Below, piece by piece: positions 1 through 7,980 of a DNA stretch of 64,000 nucleotides. Every line of letters begins with the position of its first letter. Positions within the stretch are counted from its first letter, which is position 1. A program made the position numbers and the translations under genes. Source of the DNA: Paenibacillus sp. CC-CFT747 (lineage in GTDB: Bacteria > Bacillota > Bacilli > Paenibacillales > NBRC-103111); contig CP106741.1 in the NCBI GenBank assembly GCA_030323305.1, positions 5,021,501 to 5,085,500 on the forward strand, written 5' to 3'. Below the pieces are notes generated by a model. It was not told the origin of the DNA and made no database searches. It saw only the letters and a program-made list of their open reading frames with translations.

Positions 1-53
1 ATCGCCTTATCGAGATCGCCGCTGAATAGGACAATGGTAGATTGATCAGACAT
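1..53 (-). CDS. DsrE/DsrF-like protein, N-terminal fragment (runs off the window)
   Basis: Only the first 17 codons are inside the window and read MSDQSTIVLFSGDLDKA. Short proteins that open with a hydrophobic beta strand followed by SGDLDKA are typical of the DsrE/DsrF/DrsH-like family, which relays persulfide sulfur. The ATG follows a good ribosome binding site (AAAGGTGG on the minus strand, near 63-70). A palindromic operator-like site lies about 35 bases upstream, and the next gene upstream encodes a TauE-type exporter, so a role in sulfur trafficking fits. The family call rests on a very short fragment plus context. Confidence 0.55.
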   Translation of the reverse strand, partial: MSDQSTIVLFSGDLDKA

Positions 54-86
54 TAATAAGACCCACCTTTCTCTTATGCTTTTATG

Positions 87-108
87 CATATACCTCTATA
101 GGTATATG
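87..108. promoter_or_regulatory. CsoR/CstR-like operator upstream of the DsrE-like gene
   Basis: A 9-base inverted repeat (CATATACCT and AGGTATATG) flanks a 4-base centre. Its 16-base core ATACCTCTATAGGTAT (90-105) differs by one base from the core at 3281-3296 upstream of the TusA-rhodanese gene. ATACC-N6-GGTAT palindromes resemble the sites of CsoR/CstR-family repressors; CstR senses persulfides in Staphylococcus aureus. No repressor gene is visible in the window. Confidence 0.6.
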
Positions 109-220
109 ATTAAACGAATGAAGTAGAAATTCAATCTTTCTTTAGGTTCAATCAATAATAGACGACCAAACTTTGACGGCCGTAATGGCGATCAGAACAA
201 CAAGGCCATACCGCAAAATC

Positions 221-940
221 TTAACATTGATTTTCGAGCTCGACCCACGATCCGAGCGGCGCGCCGATTACGCTTCCCACCACGGTAAAAACGGTCGGCC
301 AAAGGGGAATATCTCCTCCCGTGAACTTGCCTAGAACGCCTCCGACGGCCGATAGGAAAACAATGGCGAGGGAAGAAGCGATTGTCGTGCGTGTCGGAAT
401 GGCAAGAACGGTCAGCATAATCGGGATTAAGATGAAGGCTCCTCCCGCCCCTACGATGCCGGACACGATGCCGACGGCAAAAGCAGATCCCGCGGCGATC
501 CATTTGTTGTAGGACAGAGGATCCGCCCCGTCTTCTTTGCCTTTACGCGGGATCAGCATGAGGATCACGGCTAAGACGGCCAGAATTCCATAGATTAAGT
601 TGATGATATCGCCGCTCAGTCTGCCGGATAGGAATCCGCCAATCAGGCTTCCCGCCAGGATGCTGCTTCCCATGTACAGAACAAGCCCTTTATTAATGGC
701 TGCTGGTCCGGCTTTGCTATTCTGCCGAAACGCCAAGACCCCGGAAAGCGAAGCAAAAAAGACTTGAAACATGCTGATGGAAGAGACCTCGTTAGCCGAG
801 AAATGGGCTACCCCTGCCATGGCCGGTACATACAATAAGAGAGGATAATTGATAATGGCGCCGCCAATCCCAAGCAATCCCGAGAAGAAAGACCCCACCA
901 GGCCGAGGACCAGCATCACAAGAAAAAGTGGAACATCCAT
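221..940 (-). CDS. TauE/SafE-family sulfite/organosulfonate exporter
   Basis: A polytopic membrane protein of 239 residues with two halves, each carrying a glycine-rich motif: GSFFSGLLGIGGAII near the N-terminus and GIVSGIVGAGGAFILIP in the second half. This duplicated motif is the hallmark of TauE/SafE permeases, which export sulfite or related sulfur anions. The chosen ATG at 940 follows AAAGGGGGGAGAGGG; the frame is open further upstream to 1036 but has no ribosome binding site there. It lies between a DsrE-like gene and a TusA/persulfide dioxygenase operon, so it probably removes sulfite produced by persulfide oxidation. The substrate is inferred from context. Confidence 0.85.
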   Translation of the reverse strand: MDVPLFLVMLVLGLVGSFFSGLLGIGGAIINYPLLLYVPAMAGVAHFSANEVSSISMFQVFFASLSGVLAFRQNSKAGPAAINKGLVLYMGSSILAGSLIGGFLSGRLSGDIINLIYGILAVLAVILMLIPRKGKEDGADPLSYNKWIAAGSAFAVGIVSGIVGAGGAFILIPIMLTVLAIPTRTTIASSLAIVFLSAVGGVLGKFTGGDIPLWPTVFTVVGSVIGAPLGSWVELENQC

Positions 941-1054
941 CCCTCTCCCCCCTTTCTGCTGTTTTGTAGAGAAAAGGTAACTCTCCCCCTGTACGTAACC
1001 TGAAAAAAAGGATATAATTAAACCAAGTAAACTCATTGGAATGTGGTGATAATC

Positions 1055-1225
1055 TTGTTTTCAAGAGTGAAGAACCTCTTCCAGGACAAATGCCCCGTCT
1101 GCCGTGGGAAGCTTCAAGCGGTAAGCGAAGCCGCCTGCTGCACCAAGCTCTGTCCGCAGGGTCACTATAAGGAAGAGAATTATGGAACCCTTGGGGTAAC
1201 CATCGTCTATGACAGCTGTAAATAA
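1055..1225 (+). CDS. Small cysteine-rich protein (possible zinc ribbon)
   Basis: A 56-residue plus-strand gene inside an otherwise minus-strand sulfur locus. It carries CPVC near residue 13, then a CC pair, a C before PQGH and a cysteine close to the C-terminus, an arrangement that suggests a metal knuckle. I chose the TTG at 1055, preceded by GGTGAT; the frame is open from GTG codons at 1043 and 1046. A strong hairpin with a T-rich tail starts at the stop codon, which supports a real transcription unit. No function is recognised; metal binding or a thiol-related role is a guess from composition and position. Confidence 0.55.
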   Translation: MFSRVKNLFQDKCPVCRGKLQAVSEAACCTKLCPQGHYKEENYGTLGVTIVYDSCK

Positions 1226-1254
1226 GTGAGCATCCTTCGGGTGTTCGCTTATTT
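1220..1254 (+). terminator. Rho-independent terminator between the small Cys-rich gene and tusA
   Basis: A 16-base stem with a TTC loop (arms 1220-1235 and 1239-1254, a few G-T pairs) is followed by ATTTTTATA on the plus strand. It also sits just past the tusA stop and may act in both directions. Confidence 0.8.
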
Positions 1255-1258
1255 ATTT

Positions 1259-1486
1259 TTATATCTTCTTCACAAAGAATTTGTAGATACCGTTATCCTC
1301 TTCATAACCAAGAAGCTCATGTTTGGTTTGCTTCACCCAGGCCTGAAAGTCATTGACGGAACCCTTGTCCGTAGACTGAACCTCCATCACTTGACCGCTT
1401 TCCAGGCCATCCAGAGCTTTTTTCGCCTTCACAATCGGCATGGGGCATGCCATTCCTTTTGTATCTACGATCACATTGGCTTTCAT
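1259..1486 (-). CDS. TusA-family sulfur carrier protein
   Basis: A 75-residue single-domain TusA/SirA-like protein. The signature GMACPMPIVKAKKAL contains the CPxP motif whose cysteine (about residue 14) carries persulfide sulfur. The ATG follows AAAGGAGG at ideal spacing, 14 bases after the stop of the rhodanese-dioxygenase gene, so the two are almost certainly cotranscribed. In sulfide-oxidising operons such carriers pass sulfane sulfur between sulfurtransferases and dioxygenases. That cellular role is inferred from context. Confidence 0.9.
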   Translation of the reverse strand: MKANVIVDTKGMACPMPIVKAKKALDGLESGQVMEVQSTDKGSVNDFQAWVKQTKHELLGYEEDNGIYKFFVKKI

Positions 1487-1500
1487 AGTGTAATCCTCCT

Positions 1501-2649
1501 TTATTTGTCGTGTACGGCGCAGCGGTTCGGACCGATTTCCATCTCGCGCTGCTCCTCTTCGCTTGGTGTTCTTTTGCCCATATTGGTTTCGCGGATTTCC
1601 TGGTAGCTATTGGGCTGAGGCGGGAGGTTCTCCGTTACCGTGCGCCGGAAATCATCCTCCTCGGAAATATTTAGCCCGGGATTCTTATCATAGAGCTCCG
1701 AGAGCTTCGCCATCACCCTTCCTCCTTCGCCCAATTCCGTTATTTTGCCGAAATGGGCCGGGAGAACAATCAAATCCTGGGGCAAGCCTTTGTACCGGTT
1801 GTAGAGGGTTTCCCGGAGATCGCCTACCCAGTCCTCCGCCTTGCCGGCGAGGTCAGGACGTCCGATCGACTCGATGAATAGAATGTCACCGGACAGCAGA
1901 TACTGATCGTCAACAATGAAGGAAGTGCTGCCAATCGTATGGCCCGGTGAATAGACCGGTTGAATGCGGATGGTCGTGCTGCCGACTGTAATGTCCCGGC
2001 CTTCCTCCAGTCTCTCATAATCGAATGTCACCTCTCCCGCGTCTTTAGGCGGCAGCCAGTAGGCGGCACCGGTTTGCTCGGCCAGCTTACGTCCACCCGA
2101 AATATGGTCGGCATGCAGATGAGTGTCCAGCGCGTGCTTGATAAGGGCTCCATGGTCCTTCACGAATTGCTCAAATACTTCCGTCATTCGAAGCGTATCG
2201 ATGACGGCCGCCTCCCCATCGGAAATAACCATATAGGACAAGCAGCCTTTGCCGATTCGAACGAACTGGTATAAGGTACCGCCGCCGGCGAGCGCGCCGA
2301 TCTTTACCGGCTCCAGGTGTTCACTCCAGGATTTCATGCCGCCCTTAAGGTAATAGACCCCTTTCCTGCCTGCATCCATGAGCTGCTCCGCCACAAATAT
2401 GGAGGAACCTTCCTTGGCGCAGACAACCAGCACTTTTGCGCCTTCCGGGATTTGCTTGAGCGCCTTATCCACGCTGTCCAGCAGGTCGAAATACGGGATA
2501 TTGACAATCTCGATGCTTTCGCCTTCGATCTTCCAATCGTTAAAATCACTTTCATTCCGAACGTCTAGAATAAACAATTCTTCCTTGGCCAGGACAATAC
2601 GGGTAAGCTCCTTGGCGGTCATCACGTTTAGATTCGTTGTGGCCTCCAT
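1501..2649 (-). CDS. Rhodanese / ETHE1-like persulfide dioxygenase fusion
   Basis: A 382-residue two-domain protein. Residues 1 to about 112 form a rhodanese domain with active-site loop CAKEGSS. Residues about 115-350 are a metallo-beta-lactamase fold of the persulfide dioxygenase type: THLHADHISGG, SPGHTIGSTSF, LLSGDILFIESIGRPDL and LPAHFGK supply the iron ligands seen in ETHE1 proteins. The expected reaction is oxidation of glutathione- or bacillithiol-type persulfide to sulfite, with the rhodanese moving sulfur to or from thiosulfate. Here the rhodanese precedes the dioxygenase, whereas in CstB-type fusions as I recall them the dioxygenase comes first. It lies between TusA-rhodanese and TusA genes with 14-base gaps. 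Confidence 0.9.
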   Translation of the reverse strand: MEATTNLNVMTAKELTRIVLAKEELFILDVRNESDFNDWKIEGESIEIVNIPYFDLLDSVDKALKQIPEGAKVLVVCAKEGSSIFVAEQLMDAGRKGVYYLKGGMKSWSEHLEPVKIGALAGGGTLYQFVRIGKGCLSYMVISDGEAAVIDTLRMTEVFEQFVKDHGALIKHALDTHLHADHISGGRKLAEQTGAAYWLPPKDAGEVTFDYERLEEGRDITVGSTTIRIQPVYSPGHTIGSTSFIVDDQYLLSGDILFIESIGRPDLAGKAEDWVGDLRETLYNRYKGLPQDLIVLPAHFGKITELGEGGRVMAKLSELYDKNPGLNISEEDDFRRTVTENLPPQPNSYQEIRETNMGKRTPSEEEQREMEIGPNRCAVHDK

Positions 2650-2663
2650 CCTTACGTTTCCCC

Positions 2664-3239
2664 TTAGTTGGTTTTATCTGTCGGACCGGTCCAGGCGGAC
2701 ATTCCGGGAATAATATTCTTCACATGGTTAAAGCCTTTGTCCGTAAGCAGCCGGCATGCCAGGTCACTGCGGGAGCCGGTGCGGCAAATGACATGAATGT
2801 CGTCCTCTTGCTTCAGCTCGTTAAGACGGCTTTCCAGCTCGCTCAGCGGAATGGATACGGCACCGGGTATCCGATGAAAAGCAAACTCAGCGGGCTCGCG
2901 GACATCCAGGATCGTCAGCTCCTTATTCCCGGCCAGCATCTTCTCCAATTCCTCGTTAGTCACCACATGAGGGTGTTTCTTCTCTTCCTTTACTTCACCC
3001 GGGCTTGATTTCCGAATGAAATGCTTTAGAACCTCTCCTTCTTCTACGGTTCCCAAATACTGATGGCCGGTATTCTTGGCCCAGCCCTGCATATCTGCGA
3101 GGGAGCCTTTATCCGTTGCCTGAACCTCGATGACCTGGCCGGGTTCAAGCTGGTCGATGGCCTTCTTTGTTCTCACGATAGGCATAGGGCAGGCAAGCCC
3201 TTTGCAATCCAACGTTTGATCGGCTTTAATGTCTGACAA
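2664..3239 (-). CDS. TusA-rhodanese fusion sulfurtransferase
   Basis: A 191-residue protein with an N-terminal TusA domain (CKGLACPMPIV, carrier cysteine about residue 17) and a C-terminal rhodanese domain (about 95-190) with catalytic loop CRTGSRS. The start is TTG at 3239, preceded by a very strong GAGGAGGG. It is the first gene of the minus-strand sulfur operon (TusA-rhodanese, rhodanese-dioxygenase, TusA), and an operator-like palindrome lies about 45 bases upstream. The architecture implies that sulfane sulfur moves between the two domains before transfer to partners. Confidence 0.9.
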   Translation of the reverse strand: MSDIKADQTLDCKGLACPMPIVRTKKAIDQLEPGQVIEVQATDKGSLADMQGWAKNTGHQYLGTVEEGEVLKHFIRKSSPGEVKEEKKHPHVVTNEELEKMLAGNKELTILDVREPAEFAFHRIPGAVSIPLSELESRLNELKQEDDIHVICRTGSRSDLACRLLTDKGFNHVKNIIPGMSAWTGPTDKTN

Positions 3240-3280
3240 GGTAAACCCTCCTCTTAAGGTTGGAATTTAATTTAATACTT

Positions 3281-3296
3281 ATACCCCTATAGGTAT
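3281..3296. promoter_or_regulatory. CsoR/CstR-like operator upstream of the TusA-rhodanese operon
   Basis: ATACCCCTATAGGTAT is an imperfect palindrome (ATACC-N6-GGTAT) and differs by one base from the site at 90-105. It lies in the A+T-rich promoter region of the TusA-rhodanese gene. Two copies in front of two sulfur transcription units imply a shared persulfide- or metal-sensing repressor. Confidence 0.6.
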
Positions 3297-3354
3297 GTTA
3301 CAAGAGGGCGAACGCTTTGTCAATCGTCTCCCGGTGGTTTCATAAATGAAAAAA

Positions 3355-3380
3355 GGACAACCCGATTAATCTGGCTGTCC
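3355..3380 (-). terminator. Terminator of the methyltransferase gene
   Basis: On the minus strand an 8-base stem (GGACAGCC with GGTTGTCC, one G-U pair) is followed by TTTTTTCATTT. Confidence 0.75.
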
Positions 3381-3428
3381 CATTGGGATGGTCGAACTAT
3401 GCTTTTCAAGCAGGCTTACTGCGGCGCT

Positions 3429-4013
3429 TTATTTTTCCGCGTGGATCACAACGACCAGGCCTTTGTATTTCTTTTCTACCGTAACAATCCGAAAGCCGGC
3501 CTTCTGGATCATGTCCACCGCATTCCGGTTCAGGTGGCATCCGTCACAGACACGGCTCCAGGCCGGAGTTAGCCAATCCTGCAACCGTCCCCACAGCGCA
3601 TGATTCATTCGCACATGCTCCAGGAATACCAAAGTCCCGCCCGTCTTGCAAACTCTTTTCATTTCCAGCAAGGCCGATTCCGGATCCGGAATCGTGCATA
3701 AGACCAAGGTACCCACAACGGCATCGAAGGTTTGATCCTCAAACGGCAGCTTTTCCGCTCCTGCGCCGACTACCTCAATCGGAACGGATGCTTGCTCCGC
3801 TCGAATCATGGACTTTTCCCGCATGACGCGATTCGGCTCTATGGCGACGACCTGGTCAGCCTCCCGGTAACATGAGAAGTTTAATCCGGTGCCCGATCCG
3901 ATTTCCAACACGTTTCCTTTTACCGTTCGCAATAGACGTTCCCGAAAGGACCGGATGATTTTATTTTCCAATGGCCCCATGAGCCGGTCGTAGTTTCTGC
4001 TGAAGAAGGTCAT
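3429..4013 (-). CDS. Class I SAM-dependent methyltransferase, METTL7-like
   Basis: A 194-residue Rossmann-fold methyltransferase. Motif I is VLEIGSGTGLNF, the acidic loop is VVAIEPN, and a later motif is GTLVLCTIPDPESAL. The C-terminal CDGCHLNRNAVDMIQKAGF resembles the GDGCxLTR segment of METTL7/TMT1 proteins. The human members methylate small thiols including hydrogen sulfide, so the position directly upstream of a sulfide locus is suggestive. The ATG at 4013 follows AAGGCGGGAT; the frame is open upstream to 4079. Many bacterial relatives have no known substrate. Confidence 0.8.
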   Translation of the reverse strand: MTFFSRNYDRLMGPLENKIIRSFRERLLRTVKGNVLEIGSGTGLNFSCYREADQVVAIEPNRVMREKSMIRAEQASVPIEVVGAGAEKLPFEDQTFDAVVGTLVLCTIPDPESALLEMKRVCKTGGTLVFLEHVRMNHALWGRLQDWLTPAWSRVCDGCHLNRNAVDMIQKAGFRIVTVEKKYKGLVVVIHAEK

Positions 4014-4130
4014 TATCGATCCCGCCTTTTGCGACCCTATGGACGCCGTTAGTGATGGTGAAATGCTGCGGTGATGCACTTTGGTGTAATAGTAATATTC
4101 TTTTGGCTGCTTCTATTTCCTGCAAAGAAA

Positions 4131-4149
4131 AAGCCGCATCAGGCGGCTT
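4131..4149 (-). terminator. Terminator of the PepSY/beta-propeller gene
   Basis: Arms AAGCCGC (4131-4137) and GCGGCTT (4143-4149), followed on the minus strand by TTTTTCTTTGC. Confidence 0.8.
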
Positions 4150-4163
4150 ATTAATTGAGGCCT

Positions 4164-5749
4164 TTACAGTTTCCCGCTGCTCGTATAGATAGGCTGCCAC
4201 GTCCGGCCCCCATCCTTGGTCATGTAGTAGCTGCCGTCGGCGAGGGCATAACCGGTTTGCTCATCCGCGAATTGCAGCGATCTCACGCCTTTGAGCGGCA
4301 GCGGCTTGGAAGCATCCTTCCGGTTGTTGATTACCTCCGACCAGGATTTCCCTCCGTCCTGAGTTTTTAACAGTGCCTCCCCGTCCGTGACAAAACCGAG
4401 CCGCGCATCTAGAAAACTGTAAGAAGCCGGTTCACCGGGAGCAAGAGACAGGGGAGCCAATGGGCTCCAGGTGAGTCCTCCATCGTGGGTCTCATAAAAC
4501 AGCTGGGTGACCTCCCCCATTCCCCTGTACCGCCAAAAAGCCGTCCTTGGCCGATACAAATTGCGGGGTTCCCGTCATGATTCCGTCAGGGCTGTAGCCG
4601 GAGGGCAAGCGGATGGTAGCCGGCTTCCAATTCACTCCGCCGTCTGTCGTGGCGTAAAGCCAGATACCAGGTGCCGCGGAATACCCGGTTAAATAACCGT
4701 GCTTGGAATCGGCAAACACCAAGCCGGTTTTGCCGCCGCCAAACGGAAGCCCATTGGAGCGGGGACGGTTCTCGGGATCATTGCCCGCCGCAAGAGTCCA
4801 AGTAGCACCGCCGTCGGCTGTGCGGAAGATCTCCACCGGATTCGATCCTGCCGCGACCCCCACGACAGCAGCATCCAGCCATGCTCCGGGTCGGCGAAGG
4901 TTACTTGGACGATGTCCGGATTTCGGTCCCGGGCAAAGGACGATTCCAGCTCGCTTTGCTGCCAAGACTTGCCTTCGTCCTTAGTCCGATAGACCGTCAC
5001 CCGGGGTTTCCCCGCCTGCGGCACCGCCACGACGGCCGTTTCCTTATCCAGGAACGCCGCTTTAGGTGGACTCTGGGAAGCCGCTTTACCCGCCGCATAG
5101 TTTGGCGGAGTAACGAGATTCCAGCCGGTGCCTGGCTTGGCCGTCCGCCAAACGTCCGCTGCCGTAAGAAGCCAACCGGTTGAAGCATCCGTTTTGCCGT
5201 CCAGGGCTTCCGTAAAACGGGAATCCAGACCCGGCGCCTCAGTTTCGGTGTTGGCCAGTACTTTTGCCGTTATCCCGTCGACATAGAAAATGTCCTTGTT
5301 TCCTGCCGGAAACTCTCCCTCCACTATCCAAACAGGAAGCTCTTGGTGCTGAGCCTCCACCTTCATCGATTCGTTGAAGCGAGCCGTCCACTTCACGGAT
5401 GGATCCGCATTGTGCTCCTTCGCAACCCGCAGTGCCGTCGCTTCGTCTATATACGTCGGCTTCGGCGTGGTTCCGGCTGTCGGAGCGGGGGAGGCAACAA
5501 CGGTTTGGGGAGCAGGCTCGGTTACCACATTCATCGGCAGCCAATCGCCCCCGCGCCACACCAGCCCAACTCCGATGGCAAGAACACACACCGCCGCCCC
5601 CAAGCTGCCCATCGTTTGTTAGGCCGTCTATTGAGCTTGGCCTGCGTCACCCGTTTAAGCGTGCCATCCACATGCCGCTGGGTAAAGGTCGCCCCGGCAA
5701 AAGGACCTTTGGCCAGGTGATCGTACCAATCAGGTTTAGATCGTTTCAT
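4164..5749 (-). CDS. Membrane-anchored PepSY / BNR beta-propeller protein, likely partner of the ECF sigma factor (three frameshifts)
   Basis: Reconstructed from four frame segments of about 525 residues. The N-terminus (MKRSKPDWYDHLAKGPF...) is cytoplasmic and basic, followed by one membrane segment (GAAVCVLAIGVGLVW). A PepSY-like stretch (EATALRVAKEHNADPSVKW... to VLANTE) comes next, then repeated blade motifs such as FRTADGGATW, YATTDGGVNW, YETHDGGLTW, LKTQDGGKSW and MTKDGGRTW, typical of YCF48/BNR propellers outside the cell. Its start overlaps the sigma gene stop by 14 bases, an arrangement usual for anti-sigma partners. Shifts fall near 5615, 4865 and 4530, each beside A or G runs. The regulatory role is inferred. 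Confidence 0.7.
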
Positions 5750-6310
5750 AGCCTTCCGCCTCCTTTAACGCATCGGATACTTTTTTGCGCGCCCGGTGCA
5801 GCCGTGATTTTGTTGTGCCCTCTGAGATGCCAAGCAGCGAGGCCATTTCCTGCATGCTGAGTCCGTACTTCACCTCAAGAACAAGCACTTCCCGGTACTT
5901 GGTTGGCAGTGCAAGCACCAGCGCCCATAGATCATGAGCGTAAGCATGCGACAGATATTCCTTCTCAGCCGACTGTGACGTTTGGCGGTCCGGCTGGAAC
6001 CCGACCAGAAGCACTTTACGAAAGAACGCGGACTTGCGGTAATTGAAAACCGTATGGCGGGTAATGGCAAGCAGCCAGGTTTTGACCGAGGATTCCCCCG
6101 AAACGTACTGATCCGCTGAAACGCCTTAAGAAACACATCTTGGGATATGTCATCCGCCAGATGAGGGCTTTTCGTGAGGACAAAGGCGTAATCCCATACG
6201 CTCTGTCCGTAGCTGTTCATCAAATCACGCAGCCCGTTCTCATCCATCCGGCTCATATGGCGCAAATACTCGTGCTCCACCTCGATCACCTCATCTATTA
6301 GACAATTCAT
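5736..6310 (-). CDS. ECF-type RNA polymerase sigma factor (one frameshift)
   Basis: Sigma-70 family, ECF subgroup. Region 2 reads DYAFVLTKSPHLADDISQDVFLKAFQRISTFRG and then, in the next frame, VKTWLLAITRHTVFNY. Region 4 carries LPTKYREVLVLEVKYGLSMQEMASLLGIS-EGTTKSRLHRARKK, the helix-turn-helix that binds the -35 element. The shift is at a G5 run near 6095, where a sixth G restores FRGESSVKTW. The start is uncertain: I chose ATG 6310, but the frame runs from 6340 and internal ATGs exist. It is coupled to the downstream PepSY/propeller gene, suggesting control by an envelope signal. Confidence 0.8.
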
Positions 6311-6355
6311 CGGTTCGTAAGTTCCCGGCCGGTCACCCAAATTCTAAAAAATAAA

Positions 6356-6380
6356 AAATAGCGCCGGCTAGGCGCTATTT
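6356..6380 (-). terminator. Terminator of the kinase-like gene
   Basis: A perfect 10-base stem (arms 6356-6365 and 6371-6380) overlaps the stop codon and is followed on the minus strand by TTTTTTATTTTTTAG. Confidence 0.85.
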
Positions 6381-7063
6381 CATAAATTTCGAGAACAGCT
6401 GGGAGATCCGCTGGGCGAACTCTTCTATGCTTCCGTTTGCCTGGTCGAGGCGGTTGTAGCCTTTCTTGATCGAATCCAGCACCCAGGCAGGGACTTTAGT
6501 TCCTTCCACACTCGGGTAAAACAGACGGTAAGCCCACACCAGATGCTCCCAACGCTTGTCGTCCCCGTCCCGCACATATTCGGACACGTCCAGTATTTTG
6601 GCGCGTCCGTTCTGAAGGAGAACGTTTTTCAAATGAATGTCTCGCGGATTCAAGCCTCTGCTGCGGACAAGCGTGCGTGCTTCCTCCACATCGCGGATCA
6701 CCTGCTCGGGAACCGGTACGCCTGACGTAAGACACTCGTGCAGCGTCGGCCCCTCTTCATAGCTGATGACCAGATAATGCGCTCCTTCCCCATAGAGCTT
6801 CGGAAAAAGGGAATCCCCGCAAGCCGTTCATAAACCTGTTTTTCGATTTTCTTTTTCGGCAGGGCAAGATCGGAATAGACTTTGTACGCGTAACCGGGTG
6901 TACCGTCATAGGTGAATGCGGCGGCATCCGTCCCGATTCCTATACAATGCAGCCCTTCAGCAGATCCCGTAATTTCGACCATCTCATTATGCTCACTACC
7001 AGTAATCGTGATGTTGCGAAGCGGTTCATCTGCCTCCCGCCAATCCGGTTTCATCCAGCACAT
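6375..7063 (-). CDS. Small serine/threonine kinase-like protein (one frameshift)
   Basis: About 228 residues after repair. The N-lobe has IGIGTDAAAFTYDGTPGYAYKVYSD, in which the lysine of YKVY matches the ATP-binding lysine. The hinge reads YLVISYEEGPTLHECL. The C-lobe has RDIHLKNVLLQ, a catalytic-loop variant of HxDxxxxN with asparagine present and aspartate preceding histidine, and KILDVSEY in place of DFG. This resembles YrzF-type proteins of Bacillus. The shift is at a T5 run near 6810. The start at 7063 follows GGAAGG; ATG 7054 is an alternative. Substrate unknown. Confidence 0.65.
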
Positions 7064-7189
7064 CCTTTCATCCTTCCAGCGCGGCTGATGCCTTCCTCCC
7101 CTTAGCTTGCTCGGCTTAAGGGTCATCGTAACCGGTCGCTTCCCAAGTTATACGTATGAAAGGGCTCCGGGGTGCCATAAAAAAGCCCG

Positions 7190-7969
7190 TTATGCCTGAA
7201 CGTTCATTGTTTGACCGATGGGCTGCACCACTACACCGGATTCCTTCAAGGAATCTCTAATGATCTTGGCAAAAGCGAGGGCATGCTCACCGTCGCCATG
7301 AATACAAATCGTGTCCGCTTGAATCCCAACGTCCACGCTCTGCCGCGACAGCACCTTACCTTCGTTTACCATGCGGAGCACCTGCGTCACCGCCTCCCGG
7401 TCATCAGTGATGAGAGCATCCGTTTCTTTTCTCAAAGTTAACGCTCCGTCCGCCTGGTAAGTGCGGTCCGAGAAGACCTCGCTCGCCGTTCGAAGTCCCG
7501 CTTTCCGGCCTGCCAGGATCCACTCGCTTCCGGCGAGGCCGAACAGGATCAGCTCCGGGTCCACCTTGTACACGGCTTCGGCTATTGCTTCGGCCAGGTC
7601 CGGTTTCACGGCTGCCATGTTATACAATTCCCCATGCGCCTTCACATGCTGCAGGGTTCCGCCTTCCGAGCGGACAACTCCCCACAAGGCGCCGATCTGA
7701 TACACGACGATGTCATAAGCCTCCTGAGGCGAGATTTCCATCCTTCTACGGCCGAAGCCTATCAAGTCCTGCAGACCGGGATGAGCCCCGATGGCGACTC
7801 CCTTCTCCAGGGCAAGCCTGACCGTTCTTCTCATGGTGGAGGCATCGCCCGCATGAAAGCCGCAAGCAATGTTAGCCGAGGTGACATAAGACATCATTTC
7901 GGCGTCCTGCCCCAGCTTATACGCTCCGAAGCTTTCTCCCATGTCACAATTGAGGTCAGCATATTTCAT
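7190..7969 (-). CDS. pxpA: 5-oxoprolinase subunit PxpA (LamB/YcsF family)
   Basis: A 259-residue YcsF-family protein with the family signature DLNCDMGESFGAYKLG at the N-terminus, then SANIACGFHAGD and GAHPGLQDLIGFGRR. With PxpB and PxpC it forms the ATP-dependent prokaryotic 5-oxoprolinase that opens 5-oxoproline to glutamate, a housekeeping damage-repair reaction. The ATG at 7969 follows AAGGGGAAACC, 11 bases after the pxpC stop; the frame is open to 8029, but that stretch overlaps pxpC. It is the last gene of the pxpB-pxpC-pxpA operon. Confidence 0.93.
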   Translation of the reverse strand: MKYADLNCDMGESFGAYKLGQDAEMMSYVTSANIACGFHAGDASTMRRTVRLALEKGVAIGAHPGLQDLIGFGRRRMEISPQEAYDIVVYQIGALWGVVRSEGGTLQHVKAHGELYNMAAVKPDLAEAIAEAVYKVDPELILFGLAGSEWILAGRKAGLRTASEVFSDRTYQADGALTLRKETDALITDDREAVTQVLRMVNEGKVLSRQSVDVGIQADTICIHGDGEHALAFAKIIRDSLKESGVVVQPIGQTMNVQA

Positions 7970-7980
7970 TTGGTTTCCCC

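Noticed and set aside
1226..1606. A plus-strand frame of 126 codons across tusA
   Set aside because: It is antisense to tusA and the dioxygenase gene, starts at the terminator hairpin, and has no ribosome binding site or plausible protein.
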